A stretch of DNA of 64,000 nucleotides from Cryptomeria japonica (Eukaryota > Streptophyta > Pinopsida > Cupressales > Cupressaceae): positions 113,461,933 to 113,525,932 of the forward strand of contig NC_081410.1 of the NCBI RefSeq assembly GCF_030272615.1. Direction: 5' to 3'. The position numbers were made by a program, and so were the translations under genes. Under the pieces are notes generated by a model. The model did no database searches, was not told where the DNA came from, and worked only from the letters and a program-made list of their open reading frames with translations. Positions 43,052 to 56,235 of this stretch are shown piece by piece (position 1 is the first letter of the stretch; every line of letters begins with the position of its first letter).

Positions 43052-46000
43052 ATGTCTGAAATTTCCTATGCCACCATGTTAACCATAGCCCATCCCATGT
43101 TAGAGATTACAAGCACACCTATTGTTCAGTCCACCCCCACAGCCACTCCTTATGCATCCCGAAAGGCTAAACAAAGCTCTCAACCTAAGAAAATTCCTCC
43201 TCAATCCAAAATAAAAAGGGAATCCAAGAAAGTCACTATTGTATCGAAAAATGATGAATCATCTAATGACCCTATCCCTCCCCCAAAGGCTACAAAGCCA
43301 ACTCAAAAGAGGAAGGGGGCTAGTGCTAAGTCCTCTACTAAAATAGAATCTACAAAGGCTTCCCCCATAGAGGATCCACAAGTTGAGGGGTCACACCCAC
43401 ATGAGGAGTCCCCATAACTCAAAAAGAAAAGGAACCCTATCAAGTGGGCAACCCCTAGGGCCACTAAGAAGACTAAATAGAGTCACATAGAAGAGGAGCA
43501 AGCTCCCACCCAATCTAAATAGCCTACAAAAGCCTCAACTACACTTGCCCCATCAAAGACAACAGAGGAAATTGCTAAGGAGGTGGAGGAGCAGTTAGAA
43601 GAGATGGATTAGAGGACGAAAAGGGAGGGGAGGAGTCTCCACCAGAATATCTTTGAACTATTTCAGGGTTCAACTATGCTGGAGAATCTCAAAATTATAT
43701 TCAATGATAATGAGTTAGAATGCAGAGATGGGTATACTAATGACCGGGGATGGGACATAATTTACTACTTCTATTGAAGCCGAGACAAAGTTGTCCTAGT
43801 TTCAAACCTATGGAGGCTCAATTTGGGAAAATGAGTAGTCCCAAATGTATTTGTGGAACCAATCCTGATTAGGAAGCTTGGTAAAAAATATCATCCTCAG
43901 AGCATGTCTGTTAAAATAGCCAGTTGTCATGTTCTGGTATATATAACAAAGGAAGCCATAATTGAATGTTTTGATCTAGATAGAAGTTCTCTTAGAAGCA
44001 TTAATAAAGATAGGATGACGAGGGAGTGCTATGCCAAAAAGGATTTCTATAGGAAGAAGATATTGCCCCTCTTTTTGAAGAAATTGTATCAAGGAGGAAA
44101 GGGTTACATCTTGGAATCAAAGAGGGAGCCTCTCAGTTTGACCATCTTTGAGGATTATTTTTCAAAGACTTATTAAGCTTTGTGCCAAGTTTTGGGGGAT
44201 GATTGTGGATTAACATTGATGCCTGTGGAATTCATGATGATGGCCATGAAGATCTAGCATTCGGATACCAATGAACTATATTATTTCCCCACAATCATTC
44301 AAGAGAAGTTGCATGAGGGGTTGATAAAGGCAAAGAATCCCAAAGAGGGATTGAATTTTAAACACTATTCTTTAATCTTCCATCTTATTATTTTTTAAAA
44401 CAAAACCGGATGGGAGGAATCCTTAAAGGTGAAATTTTTTTATCACAGGACCAATGCAAGGTGGTAATCATGGCTAGTACAAAGGTGGACCTAGGTATGG
44501 GATAAAGGATCCAAATACTATGATTAAAAGGTATTATTTGATGGTTTTGTTATGAGGATACTAATGCTTATGGGGGTCACATTTCTAAGGCTTCCTAAGG
44601 ATATAATAAAGATCTTAAGGGTTAGGAGTGATCAAGTTGACAACACTGAGTACCCTGAGGGCGAATTCGCCCACAATTTTGGGGACTTATTGTTCTACTC
44701 CAACTGTACATTGATTATAATGTATTGGTGTAATCAAGCACCATATATTCTGCCCATCATAGTATCTCCTAGGTTAGCATTCATTGAATTCATATGGTAA
44801 ATACTATGGTTACAGAAGGACCAAATAAGAATAGAGAAGAATGGGCAACACCTTCCCCGAGTGACAAAGTATAATGAAGTCTTTGTGGGGTGTGACACTC
44901 TTGAAAACGTATGAGACTTCCTTATAAATAATTATAGGCTAAAGATCAACCAAGAAATGCATTTTGATTTGAAGGGTATATTAATGATGTAAGGGTGAAT
45001 AAATTAAAAGTGAGGGGATTTACTCACAATTTTGATGAAAGACAGGATTTGATTAGGAATGCCCACCCATTTGAGTCTTTCCAAAGAAGGAGGAAGTGGG
45101 AATAATTAAATAAACTAGAGAGAGAGAGATGAGAGAACAAGACCCTGAATTATAGGGATTTTTTATGAATATTCATAATGACTTTGCCAGGATGTCCTGC
45201 AAAGTCAAATCATTTGATGAATTGATTAAAAAATAGTTGGCTCAAAGACAAGCTAAAAAGACTAATAGAATCCCTAAAGAGAGGCCTACATTCACTCCCC
45301 TTGTGAGATACAAAGGGAAGGAAGTCATAATAGAGGGAGCTTCACGGGGTGCTACCCAACAAGACCCCTAAAGACTAGAGTAGCCAATTGTTGGGGCAGT
45401 AAGAAAAATTGAAAAGGGGAATGCTAGAATATTCTATTTTGGTGATGTTATTGGTGAAGAGATGGATTCTAGTGTACCACCACCTTCCACTCCTCATGAT
45501 ACTTTCCAAGAAGATGAAGATGCAAAAGTATTGATGGATATGGACAGGGCAATTATCCCAAGTCACATCCCTAAGGATGAGGTAATAGATGAGAGGGTAA
45601 ATGCCTCAAGGCAATTCATGTCAGGTGACAATTTCATCCATACATATGAATTTAAATCATTTTGGCTTCGAGAGAAATTGAAGGAACTTTCTAAGGAGGA
45701 AATGCAAAATTTTGATAAGAAAAACATTAAATGCACTCCTCAAGAAGCTAGAGAATTAGTCAAAAAGAGTGGCATCCTCTTGGTACCCAGATGGGACCTT
45801 GAGAAAATTTTCATTTTGGATCATACAATAAGGCAAGAAGACCCCATGTATGCACAAGCGTTTGGAGAACAAGCATTTGGGGTTAGGCCAATCATAAAAT
45901 ATTTTTCCTTGTAGTCTAAAGTGCCTAATAGAAATAAGCTCATAGTACTACAAAGAGTGGAGCATAAATAGGGTGATGCAATCATTAGAACTCTAGTAGA

Positions 46001-46334
46001 CACAACTACATCAGAGGTTGTCGCCATCTCAATTCACCAAACTAGTTACAAAAGAGAAGGAAAAGTAGCATGAAAGAATCAAGGCCTTACACGTGACCCT
46101 CAATGTTGATCACATGCAGTTATTCATTGAAAATTCCAAGTTAAAAGTTGACTTGCCTAAGAGAAATTCAACATCACCAATGGGTCCCAACACTAAAGAG
46201 ATGGAAAAGACAAAGGAAGAGATACAAATGGAAAAACGATGAGCCGAAGAAAAATTATTTAGGGATTAGGAGATCTAAAATTTTGCAGATTTCAAGTAGA
46301 GTCCTAAATAAGCTTGATGTGGTCCATACCTCCT
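43052..46334 (+). pseudogene. Unidentified decayed ORF, left part
   Basis: A succession of plus-strand frames (43052-43417, 43853-44176, 44552-44800, 45462-45914) read as one decayed coding region: a Lys/Pro/Ser-rich start (KKTPPQSKIKRESKK type), then more globular segments such as FVEPILIRKLGKKYHP and DWLREKLKEL-like helices. Many interruptions are TAG. I do not recognise the family; it could be an extra ORF of an old retroelement or a host gene. It seems to continue at 61422-61990, after the chromovirus insertion. Confidence 0.45.
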
Positions 46335-47769
46335 TTATGCAAATCCAGGCAACAAACTAGGTGATAACCTTCTCTCACCCACAACTACTATGTCTAAACC
46401 AAGTTGTTTTTTTTTTTTTAGGTGTACCGATGGGAGGGAAACACTCAACCCTTGTGTGAATGGTAGACAATCTTCTGGTACCAGTGAGATGGAAACCTAT
46501 TAGATTTTTTCTAATGGTGGTCCAACCAACTCAAAACATCCATCAGGTCTGACGGTCAAATGCACTAGGGGGTACTTATCTCACACCTATCCTATTTGTC
46601 CAGTAGCCCTACCAGTTGAGTTCTCCACACACAACTTAATAAAATTTCAAAGGACGAGACAAACTAAGGGCAGATTCAGATACCCTTTATCAAATTACAC
46701 AATTCCCCAAAGGATTATATTCTAACTTCAATTTCAAAGGTTTGTACCCTCATTGTCCTTACAAACCTAATTAAGCCAATTAGGCCTAATTTACAAAGAA
46801 AGTACCGCTTGTATTAGTCCCCCGACTAGACCAACACTTCTAGAAGGTGGGGTAAGGTGTCAAACCACCAAATCCAAGGTTTTAGAACTTTATCTGATCT
46901 AATTTATCTACTGCAAGTGATTTTCACTTATATAGTTTAGACGGTTACATAGAGATGCCCACCTAGGGTCAATTCAATATCCATGGGCTTGGATCCTCCC
47001 TGCAAACCAAGATTAAAATATTATGGTACAATGGTCCCTCTAAAATGTTCCCATAGATTTTTGGGTCCTCTTGTGAAAATGTTAGATTAAGGGAATCTTT
47101 TCAGTGCACGGTTTGTGACTAGTCCGGATAGGTTTTGATGGATCTCTACAACCCGATTGTTTCAAGACCTCAAAATTGATTCAAATGAAAGGTAAGAGAC
47201 TTACCTAATTCATCCAATTTATTTTAGGTATCCACCAATCTATACAAGTCAGAAATGAATATCAAACACGCAGAATTTCAAGAAACTCCAAGTATGTTTT
47301 ATTGTTCTAAGACTTCAAAACATCACCAAATTCAACAACTTCAACAACAAAAACCATGGAATCTATCCAAGTGGGCCTAATATAGCCTCCCTAATGGTTT
47401 CCAATCACTTTTCAAACTTTGGAACCATTGGAGGATTAGTTACCCCTTTTTACAATAGTTTGCAATGACAACAAAAGTTGTCATCTTGTACTTTTCAAAT
47501 TTGGAAACTCCAAGGTGTATGCATCCTATTCCAAGGATTGGTATAATGGTTCTAAGACCAATATTTATTGCCTAACTCATGCCTAGAATCCTACTAACCC
47601 ACATGGTCATTTGTCCATGGTAGCTTATAAAATGCAACCATGACAATGCCTTACATCAATTGGGTCTTATTGACTCACAAACCTATCAACCTACTACATA
47701 TGAACATTTTGACCTCATAAGTGATATTAGACTCTTTAGGCTTCATTTGTGTCTTTGGGTGCTCCTGCA
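46335..47769 (-). repeat. 3' LTR of the chromovirus
   Basis: On the element strand begins TGCAGGAGCACC after the run CTTGGGGGGTATGG. Compared with the other LTR it lacks about 90 bp near 46425. The outer end at 46335 is approximate, as the terminal dinucleotide is mutated. Confidence 0.8.
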
Positions 47770-48817
47770 CCATACCCCCCAAGTGGTTGAATCTCAAGTC
47801 CACTTGACATGAGTTCCTGCAATGTAGTTCCATGTTTCTTCATCTGGTCTTTATTCATCCATACTGCATCTACCTCATGGAGTCCTTGACACTTGACAAG
47901 GTATTGTTTGTAGACCTTGTTCCTAGTTTTCTTCACAATCTTGGTTTCCAAGATCCTCTCAAGTTTGGGTGGCCCTTGACTTGGAAAGTCTAGTAGGATG
48001 TCTACAACATCTTCCACTAGGAATGTACCATCTTCCTATCGTGTACCTTTGAATGGTATCAGATCTGCAACATTAAAGATTGGGGCTATACCTATCTCTG
48101 AAGGTAATTGTATTTCATATGCATTGCTCCCAAAATTATTGAATATTTGATAGGGTCCAACCTTCCTCATCATGAGCTTTGTGTGTTTCCCTTTTGGCAA
48201 TCTCCCATTTTTCAGATTTGCCAATACCATGTCTTCAACTTGGAACTGTACATTTTTTTTCCTCTCATCCTATGCCTTGTACTTCTCTATGCTTCTCTAC
48301 AATTACATCCTGACTTGGTCATGAATCTCCTTTATCCCTTCAGCAAATTCTTCTCCACAAGCACTGATATGTTCAGTTGAGGGTAGGTTTATGAATTCTT
48401 GCACACCTCTTGGGTTCAACCCATAGACAATTTAGAAAGGGATTCTTCTTATACTCCTATTAATAGAGTTATTATAGGCATATTATGCTTGGGAGATGAT
48501 GGAATCCCACTTTTCACCATGCTTCTTGGTTAGGCACCTTAACAAGTTTCCAAGTGATCTATTGACTACTTGTGTTTGGCCATTCGTTTGGGGATGATCA
48601 GTTGAACTAAAAGACAAGTTTGTGCCTAACTTCCTCCATAAAGTCCTTCAAAAATGCCCTACAAATTTCACATCTCTATCTAACACAATGTTCAAGGGTA
48701 GACAATTTATTCTCACAACCTCATTAAAAAAAAGGTTTGCAGCATATGTAGCATCACTTGTGCTCTTACATGGCAAGATATGTGTCATCTTGCTAAACCT
48801 ATCAACAACCACTAAAC
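47736..48817 (-). pseudogene. Chromovirus integrase core, C-terminus and chromodomain
   Basis: Right to left: DRFSKMTHILPCKS, LDRDVKFVGHFW (second Asp), and QTNGQTQVVNRSLG, where the catalytic Glu is replaced by Gln (codon CAA). A frame at 48036-48230 holds the C-terminal GPYQIF pattern and 47736-48017 a chromodomain: LERILETKIVKK, YLVKCQG and WMNKDQM. Chromodomains steer such elements to particular chromatin. The frame ends inside the LTR by 34 bp. Shifts and stops (e.g. near 48290) show it is dead. Confidence 0.85.
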
Positions 48818-50299
48818 TGTTGGCATTTGTGCACAGTATGTTGACATGATGATATTATGTTGTCATTGATGTCAATGTGTTGGAGAGTGAACCAACAATA
48901 TGATGAAATGTGAACCGGTATATGTGCAAAGAAGTGAACCGATATATTGAGCAATAGGTGAAGTGGCATGTTTGTCCAAGAGAACTGGTATGATGAAATG
49001 TGAACTAGCATATGGAATGTTTTCTATGAAGACTTAACATGGCATGACTACCGATTGGTAGTCTTAGCTTAAGGGTTTCCAGTTGAAGTGTTCCAAGTCT
49101 GTGTGATTCAACCGACAACATCGTATGATGAGTTAGAACTGTAATGAAGATTAGATCGTGGTGCCATGTCAGCCTTGTGCATGTAAAGGATCTTGCATGA
49201 AGGAGATTGATCCTATCTACCTCGGGAATGTGTGAAGTCCCTGTAAATGATGGAGAACGCATGATGGGTTATCACTTCCATAAAGCGGTGAAGAACGAGC
49301 GATGGAGAATGTCTCGAGATCTATTCAAGACCATTATATTCAAATGCAAAGTGTTCAATGGCCAGGATTGAACCGCCTAAATTGCATAACCAAAATCTTT
49401 AGGGTTTAGGGTTTGTGCTACCGACCTATCTATTTCCTATAAGGTTGATGTTAAGTTTCATGCTGAGGTTGTTGGCAAATGGTGTGTGTGTATCTGAGTG
49501 AAGAGATACGTGATTCTTGCCAGACCAGAGATAAGAGGATTGATTCTTGCATAGTGTGTGTGTAGAAGAAAGGAACTTAAGCGGATCTACATTAGGCATT
49601 GAGTGCTATTATCAGATCATTGTAATACTTGTTGATCTTTAACCACTTCAACAGTTGGAAAATCCCTTAACCGGGTAGCTTTAATCAGCTTGTTGTAAAT
49701 CCTTTAACATGGTGACTCAAACTCATTGAGTTTTTGAAATCCTTTAACAAGGTAACCTCTAACAGGGTTTAACCCTTAACCGGGTGATCTCTAACAGGAT
49801 CGGGTCCTAGCAGAACCTGTTGTAACAGTCTTTAACTAGAATAGGCTCCTAACAGAGAAAACTTCTAAAGAGTTCAAAAGCAGCTTGTGGGTATTCATCC
49901 CCACTGTGGTTTTTCCCAGTTGGGTTTCCATGTGAAAAATCTGTGTGTCATGTGTAGTATTTTTCATGTGATGGTTTAAGTGATTTGTGTCCAAAGGTAA
50001 ATCATGCTGAGCTGGCTGTTATTATATTTCTGATGATAGATTACCTATTCATGCATAAAGGTGAAATGGAAGTGTAGTATTAAGTTGAGTGGAAAACTAA
50101 GTGATTAACCAGTTAATGCCTGTCACAGTCATTCCTAGCCTTACCGGTTGCATTCTGTTTCAGCCTGGTGTTACTGTCTCTTAGACATTTCTAGTGTTTG
50201 CAGTCAAACCAATTTGGGAAAATATTTTGTGAATGTACTGATTCACCCCCCGCCCTCTCAGTACCAGTTTGGTACTTATTGTTCATCATTGTGTTATCA
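48818..50299 (+). repeat. 5' LTR of the nested Copia element
   Basis: Contains GTTTTTCCCAGTTGGG, CACCCCCCGCCCTCTCAG near the end and GTGTTATCA. Repeated short words such as CTTTAACNNGGT (49690-49850) give it an internal periodicity. Confidence 0.95.
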
Positions 50300-50301
50300 A
50301 T

Positions 50302-50313
50302 TGGTATCAGAGC
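50302..50313 (+). other. Primer binding site, initiator Met tRNA
   Basis: TGGTATCAGAGC, the classical Copia primer site, lies two bases after the 5' LTR end. Confidence 0.95.
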
Positions 50314-50370
50314 ATCCTCCAGGTCCTCTATTTTATGATCTTAACCACTTGAGCGAAAGATCCTATTGTA

Positions 50371-53300
50371 ATGATGAAGAGGGAAGGTCCAAAGTTCAAC
50401 AGAGATAACTTCAAAATATGGAAGGAGATAATGAAGATTTACATTAGAAGCATGGGTGCTCAACACTAGAACTATGTTGAGAATGCTTTTGTTATTCCTA
50501 TCGGTACTCTCACTGATGATCAAAAAAGAGAAATACAGGAGAATGGGCAAGTCATGGAAGCTCTAATCAACAACTTATCTGGCATTGAGTTTATTGATGT
50601 CCAGGATAAAGATAATCCCAAAGAAGTATGGGACACTCTTGAGAGTATCTATGGCGGTGATGAGCATGTAAAACAAGCTAAGGAAGAAAGCCTTAGAGGG
50701 AAGTTTGAAGACATGCAGATGGTTGAAGGTGAGACCATTCAACAGTATGGAATAAGAATCAAAACTGTTGTTGGAGATATCAAGAGTGCAGGTGGTAAAA
50801 TGGAAGATTCCATTGTGGTAAGCAAAGTTCTGAGATCCTTATTACTAGTCTATGCAATAAGGGTTGCTGCTATTGAGGAGTTGAGATCAATAGACAAGAC
50901 TAAGGTATCCCTAGACTCCATCATTGCAAAGTTGACAACCTATGAGATAAATAGTTTTGATGGTAGTGTTCAAAAGACTAGGTCAACTTTTAAAGCTTCT
51001 GCTATACCATCCAGAAAAGGAAAAGAAGTAAGCACCAATGGTGAACCAAGTCAGAGTAGAGAAATGGATGATGAGGAGATCCTGATGGAATTTGAAGCTC
51101 TTATTACCAGGAAACTTCCTAAAGGAACTGGTAAGTATAGAGGTAAGCTCCCTTTGAAATGTTTTTCTTGTAATAGGATAGGACATATTTCTATAAATTG
51201 TCCTAATGGTGACAGCAAGGAAAAACTGGAGAGGTTCAAGAAATTCAAAGGAGGAAACTGGAGAAACTATTTTGTTGCAGTTGATGAAGGTGTCACAGAT
51301 GAGGAATCAGAAGACGAAGAGAATGAAGATATTGTGTTTCTTGCAGTAAAGGAAGATGTGTCAGACAAGAAGGCTCTTGTCTCCCGCTTTGATAATTCCA
51401 ATGAGTGGATTATTGACAGTGGCTGTTATCACCATATGATTGGTGATCGGAGAAAGTTTCTATCTTTGGAAGAATATGATGGTGGTGTGGTTCATTTTGG
51501 TAATGATGCACCATGTATGGTTAAACGAAGAGGGTCCATCTCTCTGAATGGAAAGAGAAGTGCTGATAATGTGTATTGGGTGGAAGGTCTTAGACACAAT
51601 CTATTGAGTGTTTCCCAGTTGAATGATAGTGGACTTATTTTGGAATTCAAAAATGTAGTGTGCAAAATCAAAGGAAAGAATGGTGAATTGATGGCCACCA
51701 GTAAGCATACCAAAGGTAACTTATTTCAGCTGGATGCAAATTTAAGTACATGTCTTATAGTTAGATTTGATGATAGCTAGATGTGGCATAGGAGACTCTG
51801 CCATGTAAACTTTGATAACATTATGAAGGCCAGTAAGACCAAGGCAGTCAGAGGATTGCTAGTGCTGAGCAAACCAGAAAATTCTTTGTGTAGAGAATGT
51901 CATTTGGGGAAAATGTCTTCCTCAACTTTCAAAGGTAAATCTTTCATAGTAGATAATTTACTTGATCTTGTGCATACTGATTTGTGTGGTCCTGTGAAAA
52001 CTAGGAGTGTGCAGGGAGATAGGTATTTCATGATTCTAACTGATGATTGCTCAAGAATGATGTCGGTCACATTCTTGAAAGATAAGTTTGAAGCTTTTGG
52101 AAAGGCCAAAGCTTTCAGAGCACTAGTAGAAAAGGAAAGTGCTAGAAGAATCAAATGCCTTAGAGCTGATCAAGGAGGAGAGTTCACCTCCGGTGAATTT
52201 AACAAATATTGTGAAGAGAACAACATCAAGAGGCAACTGTCTACCCCTTAGACTCCACAATAGAATGGCTTAACAGAGAGAAACAACCTGACTATGGTTG
52301 AAGCAGCTAGAACTATGTTAATCCAAGGAAAAGTTGCTCACACATTTTGGAGAGAAGCGGTGAGCACTGCACTATACACAATGAACCGGGTACTCGTCAA
52401 GAAAGGAAAGGATAAGACTCCTAATGCATATTGGACCGGTAAGACACCAGTGGTAAGCTACTTTAGAATGTTTGGTAGAAGATGTTATATCAAGAGGAGC
52501 GAACATCAGAGCAATTTCGATGCAAAATATGATGAAGGAATACTCCTAGGATATTCCACCAAGAGAAAAGCTCTCAAATGTTTTAGCAATAGGACTCTGA
52601 GAATTGTTGAAAACATCAATGTTAGAGTTGATGAAAATTTTGGAAAACCAAAGGAAACCGACAGTAAGCAAGTAAGAGATGAACTAGTAGTAACCTTTTG
52701 GGAACCAGTTGCTAATCATCCAAGCACCAGTAATAGTGATCCTACACTGGTAGACGCTGATGTCGATGAAGATGAGGATGATAAAGAAAAGCAAGAGGAA
52801 TCAGTCAAGAGCATTCCTCGATATGTCAAACTAAATCATGATCCAAAGCATATCATAGGAGATAAGGATGCAGGAATCCTTACAAGAAGAAAGGTCAGAG
52901 AGAATTCTTGTATGATCTCTGAATTTGAGCCTAAATCATTCAAAGAGGCACATAAAGATGAAGACTAGATCAAGGCAATGGAAGAGGAACTTGACCAGAT
53001 AGAGAAGAATGGTACATGGTCTTTGGTACCCAGACTAGAGCACAAAAATGTCATTGGTACCAAATGGGTTTTCAGAAACAAGTTGAATGAGGATGTCATA
53101 GTGGTAAGGAACAAAGCCAGACTAGTATGTAAAGGACATGCTCAAGAAGAAGAAGAAGACTATGGAGAAACATTTGCCCCAGTAGCTAGATTAGAAGGAG
53201 TTCATATGCTTCTTGCATATGCAACTTTTAAAGGATTCAAGGTATACCAAATGGATGTAAAATCTGCATTCCTAAATGGAATACTTGAAGAGGAGGTGCA

Positions 53301-54463
53301 TATAGAGCAACCGGATGGGTTTTCCCTATCAGAAGACAGTGACATGGTGTGTAGGCTACATAAATCCTTGTATGGACTGAAGCAGGCACCTAAAGCATGG
53401 TATGAATGCTTGCACCCCCATCTTGTGAAGATTGGATTTGAAAGAACAAGTGAAGATAGCAATATCTACTTGAAATAAGAAGGAGATCAGATTCTGATCT
53501 GTGAAGTATTTGTTGATGACATCATCTTTGGAGGTGATGACAAGATTGAGTCATGAATTTGCTGATGAGATGAAGAAGGAGTTTGAAATGTCACTCATAG
53601 GGGAGATTAAGTTCTTCATTGGACTACAGATTCAACAAATGAAAGATGGAATCTTTATTACTCAGTCCAAGTATGTCAAAGAGGTGTTGAAGACCTTTGG
53701 CATGGAAGATAGTAAACCAGTTGGTACACCAATGGTGACCGGTTGTAAGCTATCAAAAGAAGATGACTCAACATTGGTAAATGAGAAGGATTACCGATCA
53801 ATGATTGGTAAGTTGCATTATGTAGTACATAGAAGACCGGACATTGCGCATGCAATGGGTATTACTGCTAGGTTTTAGCAAAGCCCTAGAGAATCCCACT
53901 TGGTAGTAGTCAAGTGGATTCTTAGATATTTGAAGGGAACTATTGACTATGGGTTATGGTATCCATACAATAACGAATTCAACCTGAAAGTGTTCACAGG
54001 TGCTAATTGGGCTGGTAATGTAGATAACCGGAAGAGCACAATTGGTGGTGCATTCTTTCTTGGTGGTAGACTGGTCTCATGGATGAGTAAAAAGCAGAGT
54101 TGTATCTCTCATTCTACAGCAAAAGCGGAGTATGTTGCAGCCTTTATGAACTGCACCCAAACTATTTGGATGAAGCATGTATTGAATGGCTTCAAAGTTT
54201 ATGTATCTGAACTGGTACACATATTTTGTGACAATACAAGTGCAATCAACATTTCCAAGAATCTGGTTTTGCATGCTAGAACCAAGCACTTTGAGCTCAA
54301 GTATCATTTCTTGAGGGAAAAAGTTCGGGACAAGGAGGTCGTACTGGAAAATGTTTCTAGTAAGGAGCAGTTAGTAGATATATTCACCAAGCCTCTACCA
54401 AAGGCTTCATTTACCTATTTAATAGGTGAACTAGGGGTGTTGCCCCTTCAAGAGGTGAACTGA
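50371..54463 (+). pseudogene. Copia gag-pol polyprotein with several in-frame stops
   Basis: Starts at ATG 50371 (MMKREGPKFNRDNFKIW). Gag with zinc knuckle CFSCNRIGHISINC; protease WIIDSGCYHHMIGD with Asp-Ser-Gly; pre-integrase MWHRRLCHVNF; integrase with HTDLCGP and ADQGGEF; reverse transcriptase NGTWSLVPR, VYQMDVKSAFLNG, FVDDIIFGG; and RNase H ending IFTKPLPKA. Interruptions in the same frame: TAG at 50467, 51778, 52249, 52261, 52966 and 53876, TAA at 53476; one shift lies near 53530-53560. Most stops stand where Trp or Gln is usual, as expected from C to T or G to A changes. Gene order (integrase before reverse transcriptase) is diagnostic for Copia. Confidence 0.9.
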
Positions 54464-54691
54464 AAGTATGTACTCCACATCAGTCAGGTATTGCAGTGTC
54501 CAAATCTTTCTGGATTGATGTGTTGAAGGATGCTACTCCTCAGGGGGAGCAGCATAGTGGAACAGGAAAGCTTGTGCCTTCACTTTGGCATTGTTGTCAA
54601 AGGGGGAGAAGATGTGAAGCGGAGAAGATATCCACAGCAATGGATTGAAGATGTGATGTAGAAAGAGAGATCTTTGTATATTACCATCAAT

Positions 54692-54706
54692 GCCAAAGGG
54701 GGAGAT
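54692..54706 (+). other. Polypurine tract of the nested Copia
   Basis: GCCAAAGGGGGAGAT directly before the TG of the 3' LTR; standard Copia arrangement. Confidence 0.9.
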
Positions 54707-56230
54707 TGTTGGCATTTGTACAGAGTATGTTGACATGATGATATTATGTTGTCATTGATGTCAATGTGTTGGAGAGTGAACAAGCAATATGTTGAAATGT
54801 GAACCGGTACAATGTGGTGAACTGGTATATGTGCAAAGAAGTGAACCAGTATATTGAGAAATAGGTGAAGTGGTATGTTTGTCCAAGAGAACCGATATGA
54901 TGAAATGTGAACCGACATATGGAATGTTTTCTATGAAGAGTTAACATGGTATGACTATCGATTGGTAGTCTTAGCTTAAGGGTTTCTGGTTGAAGTGTTC
55001 CAAGCCTATGTGATTCAACTGATGACATCGTATGATGAGTTAGAACTGTAATGAAGATCAGATCATGGTGACATGTCATCCTTGTGCGCCTAAAGGATCT
55101 TGCATGAAGGAGATTGATTCTATCTACCTCGGGAATGTGCAAAGTCCCTATAAATGGTGGAGAACGCTTGATGGGTTATCGCTTCCATAAAGTGGTGAAG
55201 AACTAGCAATGGAGAATGTCTCGAGATCCGTTCAAGACAGTTATATTCAAATGCAAAGTGTTCAATGGCCAGGATTGAACCACCTGAATTGCTTAACCTA
55301 AATGTTTAGCGTTTAGGGTTTATGCTATCAGCCTATCTGTTTCCTATAAGGTTGATGTTGTGTTTCATGCTGAGGTTGTTGGCAAACGGTGTGTGTGTAT
55401 CTAAGTGAAGAGATATGTGATTCTTGCCACACAAAATGAAATAAGGGGATTGATTCCTGCATAGTGTGTGTGAAGAAGAAAGGAACTTAAGCAGATCTGC
55501 ATTAGGCATTGAGTGCTATTATCATATCATTGTAATACCTGTTGATATTTATTCACTTCAACAGTTGGAAAATCCCTTAACCGAGTAGCTTTAATCAGCT
55601 TGTTGTAAATCCTTTAACAAGGTGACTCAAACTCATTGAGTTCTTGAAATCCTCTAACAAGGTAACCTCTAACAGGGTTTAACCCTTAACCAGGTATTTA
55701 GCCATCCCTTAATCGGGTGATCTCTAATAGGATCGGTTCCTAGCAGAACCTGTTGTAACAGTCTTTAACCAGACTAGGCTCCTAATAGAGCGGACTTCTA
55801 AAGAGTTCAAAAGTAGCTTGTGGGTATTCATCCCTACCGTTGTTTTTCCTAATTGGTTTTCCACATGAAAAATCTGTGTGTCATGTGTAGTATTTTTCAT
55901 GTGATGATTTAAGTGATTTGTGTCCAAAGGTAAATCATGCTGAGCTAGTTGTTATTATATTTCTGATCATAGATTACCTATTCATGCATAAAGGTGAAAT
56001 GGAAGTGTAGTATTAAGTTGAGTGGAAAACTATGTGATTAACCAGTTAATGCCTGTCATAATCATTCCCAGCCTTATCGGTTGCATTCTGTTTCAGACTG
56101 GGGTTACTGTCTGTCAGACATTTGCAATGTTTGTAGTCAAACCGGTTTGGGAAAAGATTTTGTGACTGTACTGATTCACCCCCCCCTCTCAGTACCAGTT
56201 TGGTACTTATTGTTCATCATTGTGTTATCA
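54707..56230 (+). repeat. 3' LTR of the nested Copia element
   Basis: 1524 bp; holds an extra stretch near 54805-54830 and near 55690-55720 compared with the 5' LTR. Followed by TAAAC. Confidence 0.95.
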
Positions 56231-56235
56231 TAAAC

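Larger units (their letters stand above)
48818..56230 (+). mobile_element. Ty1/Copia retrotransposon, 7.4 kb, nested in the chromovirus
   Basis: LTRs 48818-50299 (1482 bp) and 54707-56230 (1524 bp) begin TGTTGGCATTTGT and end GTGTTATCA; they differ by several percent and some small indels. TAAAC is duplicated at 48813-48817 and 56231-56235. The primer site TGGTATCAGAGC is perfect, and GCCAAAGGGGGAGAT precedes the 3' LTR. The insertion point is in the integrase core of the chromovirus, so the Copia is younger than its host element. Its gag-pol shows stops but few shifts. Confidence 0.95.

Noticed and set aside
50302-50313. Possible tRNA gene remnants around primer sites
   Set aside because: Only the 12-18 bases complementary to tRNA ends are present; no cloverleaf was found in the window.
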